Of a stretch of 64,000 nt of DNA, positions 38,262 through 49,700 are shown piece after piece (positions within the stretch are counted from its first letter, which is position 1; each line of letters opens with the position of its first letter). The position numbers and the translations under genes were made by a program. This stretch comes from Tethya wilhelma. Lineage: Eukaryota; Porifera; Demospongiae; Tethyida; Tethyidae. The notes beneath the pieces were generated by a model, which was given only the letters and a program-made list of their open reading frames with translations, did not search any database and had not been told where the DNA came from. Where the stretch lies: NCBI GenBank assembly GCA_964030475.1, contig CAXIPT010000001.1:26971015-27035014 (forward strand), written 5' to 3'.

Positions 38262-38475
38262 CAATTTTACTTTGCATACACTGAGGCCTTGCATAGAGCC
38301 TGAGACAGAAGTCTCCACAGAGTCCACAAACCTTTTAAAGGTGGAAGTGACGTTTAATAGTTTCCGTAGTTCAACTTCGACACCACAGCTAAACAAGCTA
38401 GCGAGCTGTCAAGAAAGACGAGAGGAAGAAAAGGCAGTTATCAACGCAAATTATCGATATCATACTCGCCAGTTG
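38262..38475 (+). other. Possible non-coding 5' exon of gene E
   Basis: A good donor (CAGTTG followed by GTAAGTAT) ends this stretch, and a good acceptor (TTTGTTCCAG) lies two bases before the ATG of gene E at 40219. Splicing would remove about 1.74 kb. The rest of 38158-40218 shows a GT repeat at 39885-39914 and nothing coding. Genes D and E would then be transcribed divergently from a spacer of about 100 bp. The exon's 5' end is a guess. Confidence 0.35.
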
Positions 38476-39883
38476 GTAAGTATAATTATCCTGAGCTATA
38501 GAAAGTAGATCTATGGTATATAGTTCTACACGAAACAATACAGACTCTAGTTGCTATAATCTGACAGTAGTATAATAATTTGTCTAAGTTTCTCCAGTGT
38601 GGCCAGTTGGGTTCATATGCACTCCCACCCAAATAGCTATGTAAACAATCAGTGGTTTGACCCCAGGCTTATAGATCTACACCTAATTTTTCATGCACAA
38701 GGAGAGTCTAAGGTGCCTGTGTGCTGGTGATAAGGCCTTGCATGATTATTTTAGCTGAATGATGTTTACTAGCCTTTTAGGAGGTTCAATGACACAAGGA
38801 ATCATTAACTTGATTTTGGACAAGTCATTATCTATAGGGGCAAGTTTATTAATGTGAGGTAATGAGTGTATTAGGGATGTGCCAAAACTTTGCCTTGGTC
38901 CGTTCAAATCACGGATGTGGTGTCAGAAGCTTGTGAATAGTTTTTGACAAATGCTTCAGAGAAAAGAGATAGACCAAAACCTATCTATAATTTATACCAA
39001 AAGCACCACAACTAGGGTATTTGAGGTCAAAAGTGTTTTTTTTACCTGTAATAAGCACATTGGTACTACTGTTGGTTATCACACCACATACTAACTAGGA
39101 GTACACTAAGTGCAATCCTCGCAACGTTCAAAGGTCACGTCTCCAATTCTAGCAGAAGATCGTCACAAGTCTGGGCACTTATCTTAGTAAACCTGCTATC
39201 TAATTTGGCCCAAACAGTCAAAAGGCCATTTTCCCACTATTTATGGCTACAGCTTAACCACCCAAGTTAGCCTGTGATGTTGAGGCAGAGTGCCTTACTT
39301 ACTTTTGTGAGAAAACGCTAGAGCATAGCCAGATACTCCATGAAGTTTACCTTGGTCTACCACCACCATGACTGACGTGGTCCATGAAAATGAACTCAAA
39401 CATAGCCTCACTTTGATAAAACGGACCAAATTAACACAACAGTACATAATAGCTGTCTATTCCCTGATTTTGTTAGCTTTGACTGAATATAGGGTGAAAT
39501 GACTGGCTGTAGCATGTTTCTACAGACTAACACATAATAATTACTATGCAATCTAACTTTCTACAATTTCAACTTTTCCAAGTGTTAGCTCCAAAGCACA
39601 TGTATGGCTCTACTAATCATGATACATGATGGCTTGAGGTAATCATCCATTTTTGGACAGAAGCCAGGATATATTTACTCACTTCTTGTGTCAACATACA
39701 CCTACATGCTACTTAGGCAATAGTTTGACTTTTATAATCGACCAGCGTGTAGATCTAGCCAACTTACAATAATTTTCAAGACACCCAAATTGTTATTATT
39801 TATTTGTATAATTATGTAGTTAATTGATGTGATTCATGCACATTATATAGTTTTGTGTGTGTGCTTGCATACGTGCATGTGTG

Positions 39884-39884
<1 letters not shown>

Positions 39885-39914
<30 letters not shown>
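39885..39914. repeat. (GT)n microsatellite
   Basis: About 15 uninterrupted GT units in the presumed 5' intron of gene E. Confidence 0.9.
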
Positions 39915-39916
<2 letters not shown>

Positions 39917-40218
39917 ATTTGCCATTGCCTAACAACCAAAGTTTTTATAAGCTAATTGCCAATTACTGGCTGGGTGGAGGTGACAATTAAGTAGCTAGGA
40001 GTCAATGACCAACAAAATAGTGGCATGCCCTTAAGTGTGCAGCACTTGACCATGGTTTAGCTGCATGTGTAGCTGTAGACTGAAAACAACAGAATAATTA
40101 TTATTGGATGCATCCTAAAATGTGTGAAGTCATGCTTACTCTAACAATTAATGTGCTCAATATCCAATAATATAGTATAGTAACATTCACCAATGTGTAC
40201 AAATTGTTTGTTCCAGCA

Positions 40219-43144
40219 ATGGCTCCACTGATCTCTGGCTGTATCCTCCTGCTAACTCTGGGATGCTGTGTGTTTGGCCAAAATCACAATACTGTACCAA
40301 CCCCTGATACTTTGTGTCGGACTGACTTTCGTTACAGGGATGATCACATCTACCCTGATGACTGGCACCTTATAGTAGACTCCTATGACTTTGAAGATCT
40401 GTTTGGAGGCTCCAGAGCTGTCTGGGAACTGAGAGATGTGGATGGAGATGGAACACAAGTGAGTTGCCAACCACAAAAATTAACCCTCAACATTTGCACA
40501 TGTGCAGCAAGGGTTGCTGTTTGTACTTACTAGCCTCGTACCCAGGCCACTCCCTCTTTTTAGTGTTTCACGAAATGCTAAAAAGAGGGAGTGGCGTGGG
40601 TACGAGGCTAAGCACTTACAGTGTAGTCAGTTTGTATGTGTGCATGTGTTTATAGTCAAAACTGAAGAATGCAAGTAAATATCAATGTAGCAACCACATT
40701 TCACTCTATTCGAATGACCATTTATATGCCATGCCTACCAGTTTTTGCTGACAAGAAGCTTCAAGATAGTTTCAATGTGTCTACTAGTCTGGTGCCCATG
40801 CAGACCCATTCTGCTAATTAGTTGGTGGGACAGGGCATGCTAATGAGCCTGACTTAGCCTGCCTTACTAACATATAAATTGTGGCCCATACTGATAGCTA
40901 AGTGTGATGCATCAAGATTCCAGATCAAAAATTACTGTTAGCGTACAATCTACTAATAGATCAGAAAACACACACACTAAGAGTTGTGCAGTGGGTTTTA
41001 TGATTTGTATTGTTTTAAATGGTTTATACACAATGTGTAGTGGAATGATGCCTTTGGAGGAACTTGTCAGTTGGAGATTGGATTGGCATCTTGTTCTGGT
41101 TCATCAAATCAAGACAACTGGTTCTTCACCAGCTACAACAGCTATAATAAATCTATTGAGGTGATTCTTACAGCTACTTTCAGATGGTCTGGATGCCAAC
41201 AATCAACCAACTGTGATAAAGTAGCAGTGTATCGATATGACACTGATGGTCCTGTCAGTGAGGCCATGCAAACAAACCCAATGAACTATGTACTTCTAAC
41301 TGGAGATATAACGACATCTCGTCTACAGCATACTGCTGTGTCTGGTGATACAACTGTAGAGCTCCAATTTACCCGTCCTGTAAACTCCAAAGGATTCTAT
41401 CTAGGATTCAGAGACACTGGTGTATGTGGTGGACAGATAACACGATTTCAAACATATTATCGAATCGCTCCTCCAGTTGTTGAGGGTTTTCTCTCGTGTC
41501 CTGAAGTTCCTCTAGCAGGAGGACGTACCACATCATCGTCATGTGTGTGTGCAGACAATTCAGGTACCACTGGAAATCTTCGAAGGATGTGTTCCAGTGA
41601 TGGAGTGTGTTCTGATCTCCCTGACTGTCAGTGTAGTCCTGGTTATAATATTGTGTCAACTAGTAATCCTCCAGTTTGCCAAGGTAGGCAGCTAGTCATG
41701 GAACTTACAAATAGGAAATATATTAAGCTAGAGTATAGGAAATAATTTAATAAATGTAAATAAAAGAGGAAATAAGGAAATAAGGAAATATATTAAGCTA
41801 GAGTCACTGAAGTAATTACTACTGTATTTAAAAGAGTTACACAATAATTTCTTCATCTTACAGTGTCTGTTTGTGCTTTGTTTACCAACCCATGCAGCTT
41901 GTCCCGTGGAAACCTTCAAAGCTGAGTTGTCCAATGAAACAGTGTGTCGACCATGCCCTACTAATAGTGAGGCTAGGAATGTATCATCTGCAGTGTGTAC
42001 GTGCATTTCACCTTATATCAGAAACCCTGGTCGCCCTGGAGATAACTGTACAGGTAAGATTGGTACCATTGTTGTGGAGGAAAATAATTTTATAAGTGAT
42101 AGAAGCAATTTAATTTGCATTTGTGGTGATTGGGAGAAACAGTTTGGAGCTAACCTGTTACTCTGCTTGGTCTGTCCAGGGTGCTATTTCCCCCCAAATG
42201 TCCTTGGTCAGTCCACCACAATAAGCCAAGAGTAGTGTTGCAACATGACTACATAATAATGTATACATGTACATAGTAAGCACTAACTTAGTAACACTGC
42301 TCAAAAGTGAAACTGTTGTCTTAATGGATAGGTACAACTAACGTCACTGAAATAACTTGTAGCATGATTTGTTTGATGTGTAGAGTCACCCTCTCCTCCT
42401 CGTCTCTTCCCACGACCACCAGCTGTTGACGGAACAGCTGTGACACTGTGCTGGACCAACGCTAGCAACAATGGTGGGCTAAGTGACCTACACTACAACA
42501 TCTACGTAAATAGACTCACAAATCGTGATGCGAATTACACGAGAGTAAACAACCAAGGAATTTTTGATAATGGTCGTGGTGATAGAGAAAATGCAGTCGG
42601 TACAATCTGTTATGAGGTGACTGGATTGGATGCCGAAACCAGCTATAGCATTCTGATCACTTCAGCTAATGGAGCAACTGGAGATCCCATGGAAATCTCT
42701 CAAGATCTGGAGCGTGTGGATGGCCAATACCTTGCATTCTTTGTGACTACTGGAGAGGGAGGTATGTGGATATTTCCAGGGGAGGTACAGCACAAGTAGA
42801 CTCTTGTTGTACCTCCACTATTTGTCTGTCTTTCTGTTGTTCCATCTAAGAACAGCAGCTTCAGTCATCATCAAACCTAGGATCTGTAGTTGCTGAGATC
42901 TTAGGCTTTTCAGCTTATAATTCTCTGAGCACTTAGTTTTAGAACCATGCCTGTTTACCACAACCATTACTTTTGGTAATGTCTGTTGTTTACAATACAA
43001 GATGCATAAGGAGGGATGAAGGGAAGGGAACTGCCAGTCTTTTGGTCAATGTCCAAAAAAATCCGTGATAGTGTGTCAGTGACTGGCAGTTGCTACCACT
43101 TGAAGGATTGATTGACATGATTTCCAGACTTGTAGTAAAACAGA

Positions 43145-43193
<49 letters not shown>

Positions 43194-43790
43194 GTATGTG
43201 CACGTGGTTAGCAGGACAATTAGCCTATAATAACACTAGCAAAGGCAAACATCCAACAATCATAACAAAAACTAATGCATTTCCTTGATGCAGCTACTTG
43301 TTCTGACATGTTGCCCATATTGAAAATCCTCTTTTATCCATTGGATACATTGTTGTGTGCACTCAGATGTATATACACATGTACATGTTTTGAATTAGAG
43401 TATTAACTGTAACACTGTTTGTCACTTAATTGGGTGATGGTTATTACTTGAGATTGTTATCATATTGAAAATTAGTAACTTCTTCAAAATTTAGAAATTA
43501 CGTGTACAGTCTCTTAAACCTCACAAACATAATATCATTCTCTATACTATACAGGTTTGCGTATAAGTGAAGCTGTTGCGATTACATTTTTTGTAACTGC
43601 GATCATCTTTTCAATTGGTGTTGCTGTAACTACAGCTCTACTAGTGTGGTGGTTGTGTGTAAGGGGGAAAAGAGCCAACAACTCAACATACAATGGAAGC
43701 ACACACAATCATAGTACAAGCAGTTCTTACAGCAGCAAATCTAGTGATACCAAAAGACCCCCTCCAGCTCCACCTCGTACTAAGATTTAA
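40219..43790 (+). CDS. Eph-like gene E: Eph LBD, Cys-rich, one FN3, TM, proline-rich tail
   Basis: Five exons: 40219-40458, 41041-41683, 41898-42053, 42384-42761, 43555-43790; 550 residues. Signal peptide (about 1-20, MAPLISGCILLLTLGCC), then an Eph LBD-type domain and Sushi/EGF-like part to about 294. A Cys-rich module ends at 346 and a single FN3 lies at about 347-472. A TM helix (about 479-505) is followed by VRGKR and a Ser-rich tail ending in PPPAPPR, which fits an SH3-binding PxxP site. This is the shortest member of the cluster. Its head exons are nearly the same as those of gene C (shared DHIYPDDWHLIVDSYD), yet the stalk and tail are unrelated. No kinase domain. It may signal through adaptor proteins or act as a decoy. 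Confidence 0.88.
40531..40610. mobile_element. 80-bp foldback, TAGCCTCGTACCCA ends
   Basis: Arms of 33 bp (40531-40563 and 40578-40610) are complementary at 32 positions around a 14-nt loop, giving a near-perfect hairpin. It lies in intron 1 of gene E. Related ends recur near 12290, 48960 and 49500. Confidence 0.85.
43146..43192. repeat. (GT)n microsatellite
   Basis: About 23 GT units in the last intron of gene E. Confidence 0.95.
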
Positions 43791-44035
43791 GTTGACTAAT
43801 CTTCATACGTGTACATGTATAATGACATTGTTGATCAAGGTCTGTACACTTAAAGCACTGCTCTAATATAGTTTTATGTGTGGAATGCACAGTGTAATAT
43901 TATTTTTAGTTTGTACTAATTATGAGCTGTCTTTATTTTTGTATTGTAACCATCACACTGGCAAAGAGTCAATTAAGTTCTCTGGTATTAATTTTTCTTG
44001 TCTGATAAACAATCAGCATTATGAATAATATTATC

Positions 44036-44041
44036 TTTATT
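44036..44041 (-). terminator. Poly(A) signal of CLN8
   Basis: AATAAA on the minus strand, 77 bases after the CLN8 stop codon. The convergent gene E ends at 43790. Confidence 0.6.
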
Positions 44042-44117
44042 GCGTGGTTGCATGCATACAAAACTTAAAATAACATTTAACCCAATAAATTAAAAAATAT
44101 ATAATAAAATTAATAAT

Positions 44118-44987
44118 TCACTCTTGCTTTGAATACTGCTTCTGTACCTCAGGATGGTTCCAATCAACAGGATTGAATAGCTGCATCATCTTTTTATATG
44201 TCCAGTATGGAGTTAGTACAAAGAACTGAGAGAGTAATCCAACGTACATCATAAACATAGCAAGTCCAGGCATATTTGCGGATACATTCTCCCATTGAGT
44301 GTAAGACTTGTACAAGAGATAACCTTCTAAAGTGGTACGGCAATGGAACAGATGGATAAGGACTATTTGATTCACTTTCCATATCAAGAGATGAGACATT
44401 TTAGCCTTCAAGAACATCCAGCAAAAGCACGAGAAAGGTGTTGTCATTTCCAATAGTAGACCACCCACCGCAAAGAAGTGGATGTTCCCATAGTAAGCAA
44501 CAGTGCCATAACAGGCGAGAGTAATGGTATGATGAAGACTGAGAAAGGGCTCAAACTTCTTGAAGACAAAGTTTGAAAGGTACAGTGCAGAACATTCAAA
44601 TACAAAGAATCCAACACTAACATACACAATGACATAAGAGGACTGTGTGTGTCCATTGATGACATCATTGAGCAGTGTGTCATCCAGCACTATGTACCAA
44701 ATGCCAAAGAATGACACCAAGAATCCAAACACAGCCCGGACAAAGGCTAAGCACCAGAACACCTTCTCTTTGGGAGACAGGTAAGTACGAAATGTCACAA
44801 ACCAATGAGATAAGAAGAATGAGAGGGAGAAAATGAAAGCTGATCCAAAAACAGCTGAAAAAACTATCAAAATTTTAGTTTCCAGTGTGTCCATATCAAC
44901 ATCAGCCACCATTGGAAATGCATAACTAATAGGGTCAGGAGGGTTCGCCCAGACACCAGTACTCAACACTGGAACACCAGACTTCAT
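44118..44987 (-). CDS. CLN8: CLN8, ER transmembrane TLC-domain protein
   Basis: A single coding exon of 289 residues, close to the 286 of human CLN8. CLN8 is an ER-Golgi membrane protein that helps export newly made lysosomal enzymes; loss causes neuronal ceroid lipofuscinosis in mammals. The TLC domain fills most of the protein with several hydrophobic segments. CLN8-specific blocks are clear: KEKVFW...RAVFG, LLLEMTTPFSC, WKVNQIVLIHLFHCR, and near the C-terminus TPYWTYKKMMQLFNPVDWN. The ATG at 44987 was chosen because a splice acceptor (TTTTATTGCAG) lies nine bases upstream, suggesting a non-coding 5' exon. The protein ends YSKQE and lacks the dilysine (KKxx) ER-retrieval end of the human protein. 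Confidence 0.95.
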   Translation of the reverse strand: MKSGVPVLSTGVWANPPDPISYAFPMVADVDMDTLETKILIVFSAVFGSAFIFSLSFFLSHWFVTFRTYLSPKEKVFWCLAFVRAVFGFLVSFFGIWYIVLDDTLLNDVINGHTQSSYVIVYVSVGFFVFECSALYLSNFVFKKFEPFLSLHHTITLACYGTVAYYGNIHFFAVGGLLLEMTTPFSCFCWMFLKAKMSHLLIWKVNQIVLIHLFHCRTTLEGYLLYKSYTQWENVSANMPGLAMFMMYVGLLSQFFVLTPYWTYKKMMQLFNPVDWNHPEVQKQYSKQE

Positions 44988-46367
44988 CGTTTGATCCTGC
45001 AATAAAATCACACTATGATCATTATGGGCAGTGCATCCAACCACAACAAATTAAAAGGACACACACAGTCACATAATATTATGACTCAAATATATATATA
45101 TTATGATATAATATTTATATGACTCATGACTCAGTGATAGTCTCATTCCTTGTGAACAGAGAAATAGTGAGAGCCTACAATGACATGGTATTAAAGTGAA
45201 GTCACATGATGATTAATTGCACCATAGATAAAGATCATTATAACAGCTAGTGTAATGCCTACAACATCAGCTGATTCCATTCGAGAAAGTTTGTACAGTT
45301 CTATACCAGCTATAATTATTCATCATTCACACGCATGACTTCACATACCAGCTGCTCTAGTTCAGCTTTGTGAGAGGGTCAGCTAGTGAATGAGGCTATA
45401 TAGGTAGTGGACCATTTGGGGAAGAGTATATAATATTCATTAGATGGTCATCTCGTGTACATGCACCAAAAAAAAAAAACACCAGACAATCAAGATTGTC
45501 ATACCAAATATTAATTTTGAGCTAAAAATAGTATTCATCATAGGATCAGGTGACTACAAAATGAATATTTTTAAATTTATATCGAGAACAATTTGTTACA
45601 ATTTATTTAAGAAAAAAACAGAATAATACTCTATTAAAGGCACTATAGTACTATAGCACTATAGAGCACTATATGGTACATTTTCAATCAACCCACGCGG
45701 CATGTGTGCTATGCCCAAGCATGAGATTGAATTGCTATCCTCCAAAATTCAATCAATGAACTTTAAACCAGAAAGCCACACAATATATTTCAGCGTAGAA
45801 ATTTTACTTTGGAAAGCACCTGAAGCATTGGATAGGGGAAGAGCGGTTATAGAGAAATAACATCGTATGGCTTCTGCTTGTGTGCCACCAGCCGAAAGGA
45901 TTCAATCACTTCCACCAAAAGTTTTAGAGGATAACAAACACTCACTTATTTAGTGCTATACTGCCTTTAATTCCAGATCACATGGGAATACATGTCTGAA
46001 GCCTAGAGGATGTATCACATTCCTGCAGTTGCCTGCATGTTACCACTAATTTTGGTGGTTGAGGTAATTGTAGCAAGTTATCACCATACAGTAAGACACC
46101 CAAAATTTGGTAGGCCATGTACTAGTAAAATATTTAATTATCTACTTAGCCTAGCTTTTGTCAAAGATTGGCAAATTGTATCTTTCCCCAACTATGCTTG
46201 ATTTTTCACTTAACTATAGCATATATAAATTAATAATTTTGTAGAATGGAAGTTTTATACAAAGGTAACTTACTGAGCTCGATCCTAGGTAGATTTCAGT
46301 GGTAGAAGATTTATGCGAATTTAATTTAGGTTAATTGACATTCTTATTCAGTCACATGGCAGCNTGT

Positions 46368-46406
<39 letters not shown>

Positions 46407-46703
46407 CTGTGAAATGGCCAGGAAAAATCAAGCACACAATATTGAATCTATTAAATCCTTTCAATATAATTAACCCAGCATGCATGTTATTATGAATCAC
46501 ATTGTGAAAATCATGACTGTTACAATGACTATTATAGGGTTTCTGTTTGAGGAAACTGATCAAAAAGGAAGTACAAAAAAAATAATATCCTTGAATGATG
46601 TGTGAACTACAATCACTTCTAAACGAACTTGATTACAGAGTAGATTACAGGTATACATCTCAATAACTGATAAATGTGCTAACATAGTTAAATAGCCATC
46701 CAA
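44988..46703. other. Spacer with poly-T tract, no gene recognised
   Basis: AT-rich, with a poly-T run at about 46375-46402 next to an undetermined base (46364-46375 region) and short ACTATAG repeats at about 45640-45675. It should hold the CLN8 5' UTR and the 3' UTR of the deaminase gene. No coding signal is convincing. Confidence 0.4.
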
Positions 46704-49700
46704 TTAGGACAAGTTGCACCAGGAACCAGCTATACTTCCACTGGTCATGGCCAACTCATGTACAAATGAATCAATGGACTCGACTTGCATGTAGGCATTA
46801 ACAAAACCTAATTGAGCTAGGGCATTGTCCACGTCACTCTTACATTCTTCAGCAGATAGATAGTTATCTCTGAAAGAAGACCAGTTCCAGACTCGCACAG
46901 AAAAGCCCTCATGTTCCAATCGAACCAGACACTGAATGGACTGAATAACCGATGGAATGGAACTGTTGCTATCAGTATACAGTTGAGCATAGTGAATGGT
47001 TGGTTTACTTGAGCTCCTATCGTAAGCATTAATAAGAACTTGAGTGCACTCCTTGCATGGGGAAAAGTTGATCCAGATGTTACTCGATGTCTCAGCATTA
47101 GTACTGTGAACAAATGAGAGGTATGCATCCACTGGTAGTGTTTCTTTGACTGTAGGAACACTATTCGAAACTATATACGATGAGTGGTATGTATAAGGTA
47201 GGGTAACTGCTTCGAGTAGATCTTCCAGCTCCGAGGAACCTAGAGCTGTATCACTATCTCGGCACACAACATCACCATCCTTAACTAATATAGGTAGAAA
47301 ATCAGAGGAAAAACAACAATTATTATCAAATATATTGTTATACTATCACGACACTTTGTTCACAATAATTATGTTAACCCTCTACATGTGGATACACCAA
47401 GGGTTAAAGTAGTCGATACTCATGTATGTTAGTAGCCTTTAGATATATGCATGTCGGCTCAGTACAATGTAAAAGCAGGTCACTCTACTCATCTAGTGTA
47501 CTCACTCATGCATGTCACCAGCCATGGTGTCTGGTGACATGTGATCACACCATATTATGATCGCACCCACAATTTAATAATTATGACATTGTATCAAACA
47601 ATTCTGAAAGATTTGGATATAATTTATAGACACCAGCATTATAGTGTGACCCCCCACAGACTGGGTGATAATAAAGTTACAGTTAAGTGTTTTTTTTACA
47701 GATTGATGTCTAAATTGGCAATGATCATTCACTGACCAATTCAGTCCAATTGTAAGGCTAGTCTCTCTGTATATAACTTTCCTCTTAGCAAATGATAATT
47801 TTATTATCATGACATTGTATATCATGTATAAAAAGGGATGTGTGATAATGGGAAAGCTTCATGGAGTTTAACTTTGTGGATCATGATCCAATTTTTATCT
47901 GCGAAATTCTCCACAATGTATATACTGTATAGACGTCGGCCAACTTAGCTGCAAAAGTTAAACGCAAAAAAATTTAATGTTTGATGAGAGACATCAGCGA
48001 AAGTTAGACACTGCAAAACCGTCCAGCTATACAGTAATAATAATCTGTCCAGAAATCCATTTAGAGCGCACATGACTGTATGTTCGTAGTTGTAGATAAT
48101 AATTATGTGCCGCTGCTAGGCTATAGGTGTAATATGTACACACGCTTGTAGCTTTCACTGTTTCAGTATTGGAATGCAACAGCATGCATTCAGCTAGAGT
48201 TAATTGTCAACTATTTTTGCACTAATATATTATACATCCATATCAGCCAGTAACTGTCTTTCGCCAAGTGTGTACCATTAGGTGCACAAAAATATATAGA
48301 TCTATAGAGCAATGATCTAACAAAGGCTGATGAGCTCACAGAATGCAGCCTGAGTATTCTTTTATACAATGTGCGATTAATTCTTCATGCATGACAAGTT
48401 TAATCTTTAACAATTATTATAGTAGTAAGATAAATCCAGGTAATTTCAGTCACTCTGGCAGACAAACTCCTTACTGAACCTGATGGAGTTACTACATTAT
48501 AGTTAGACACTGTTTTGGAGGTTTCTACGTGTTTTAGAACACGAAGGCTACTATATAGAATCCCGAGCGCAGCGAGGGTTAACACATGTAGAAACAGACA
48601 AAACAGTGTCTAACAAGTTTAGATACCCAATCAAAATTGAGGTTTGTACAAGTTGTACTCATAGATTTATTCATAGGTACTCTATTTCACGTAGCAGGTC
48701 TCTATGAGATTTAGAGACCTGTAGCTGTCCAATCAAATTACAGTATTTAGACTAAGTAGTATCTATACAATATTAGGGTCTTTCTAAGTGAAAGTTTATC
48801 GTGGTTATAACAAACTGAATCACTATTTTTAGGGGTGGGGGGGAATGAGTGTTGGATATTTCCAGTCACACAGCAAAAAAAAATAAAATTCAGGTGTACA
48901 TAGGACCTAGACTGTTAGCATGATAACTGATAAAATGAGGTAAGTTCATGCGCAGTGCACAGCCTATAAACCCGCTGAGCATAGTGGGGGAGGCCTGGTT
49001 TATGAGGCTACGTAGTACATTGGCCAAACATTTAGGTGTAGAAACTGCTTGCTGTGGAGCTTAGCACCAGTGCTAACAAATTTGAGTATAGCAGAAGGAC
49101 TGGAGTACTTAGTGCTGTCAAACTTCAACTTGATCCTTCATTTAAGATAAAAGTGCTCAATTTAATATAAGCTAAGCATTGGTAAACTATGACAACACTT
49201 TAAGCATAGATACTATACTTTAAGGAACATCGTTTACTATCCCATCTGTAACAAGCAAACACTAATTAAGAACAAGCAAGCTGCTATGAAGTGTTATTCG
49301 GTGCCAAAATTAGGCAATTGTACTCTAAATATTATGAACATGGTTTTGATAATTCTGAAAGTGGTCTTGATCACATTATGAAGGTGGTCTTGATCATAAA
49401 TTATGAAGGTGCTTGTCTTGCTCTGCACGAAGGCACTATTGCCTAGCCACGCATGAAAAGTATCACGTGACGATAGACAAATGGAAGGGTACAGGAGTCC
49501 TAGCCTTGTCCCCAGGCCCTTTCCTCCTCGAAAAATCAGGAAGGAGAGGCCTCAAGGCATTATAGCTGCTAGTTTGGTAGGGTTCGACTTTTGGGGGGGG
49601 GGCTAAAAGCGTGTCTATGGTGGCCAGGGGGCCAAAATAATATAAATAGGAAGAAATTAAGCCACTTTCGGGCAGTACCACTTTAATTCGTGCAGTGTAG

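Noticed and set aside
38272..38508. Small protein of 78 residues upstream of gene E
   Set aside because: No recognisable features; a donor inside it suggests a non-coding 5' exon.
10330..43790. True Eph receptor tyrosine kinases
   Set aside because: All five genes end in a stop soon after the TM or without a TM, and no kinase motif (GxGxxG, HRD, DFG) is seen in the following spacers.
48400..48585. 61-codon minus-strand frame in the deaminase intron
   Set aside because: It overlaps the foldback at 48502-48614 and has no domain features.
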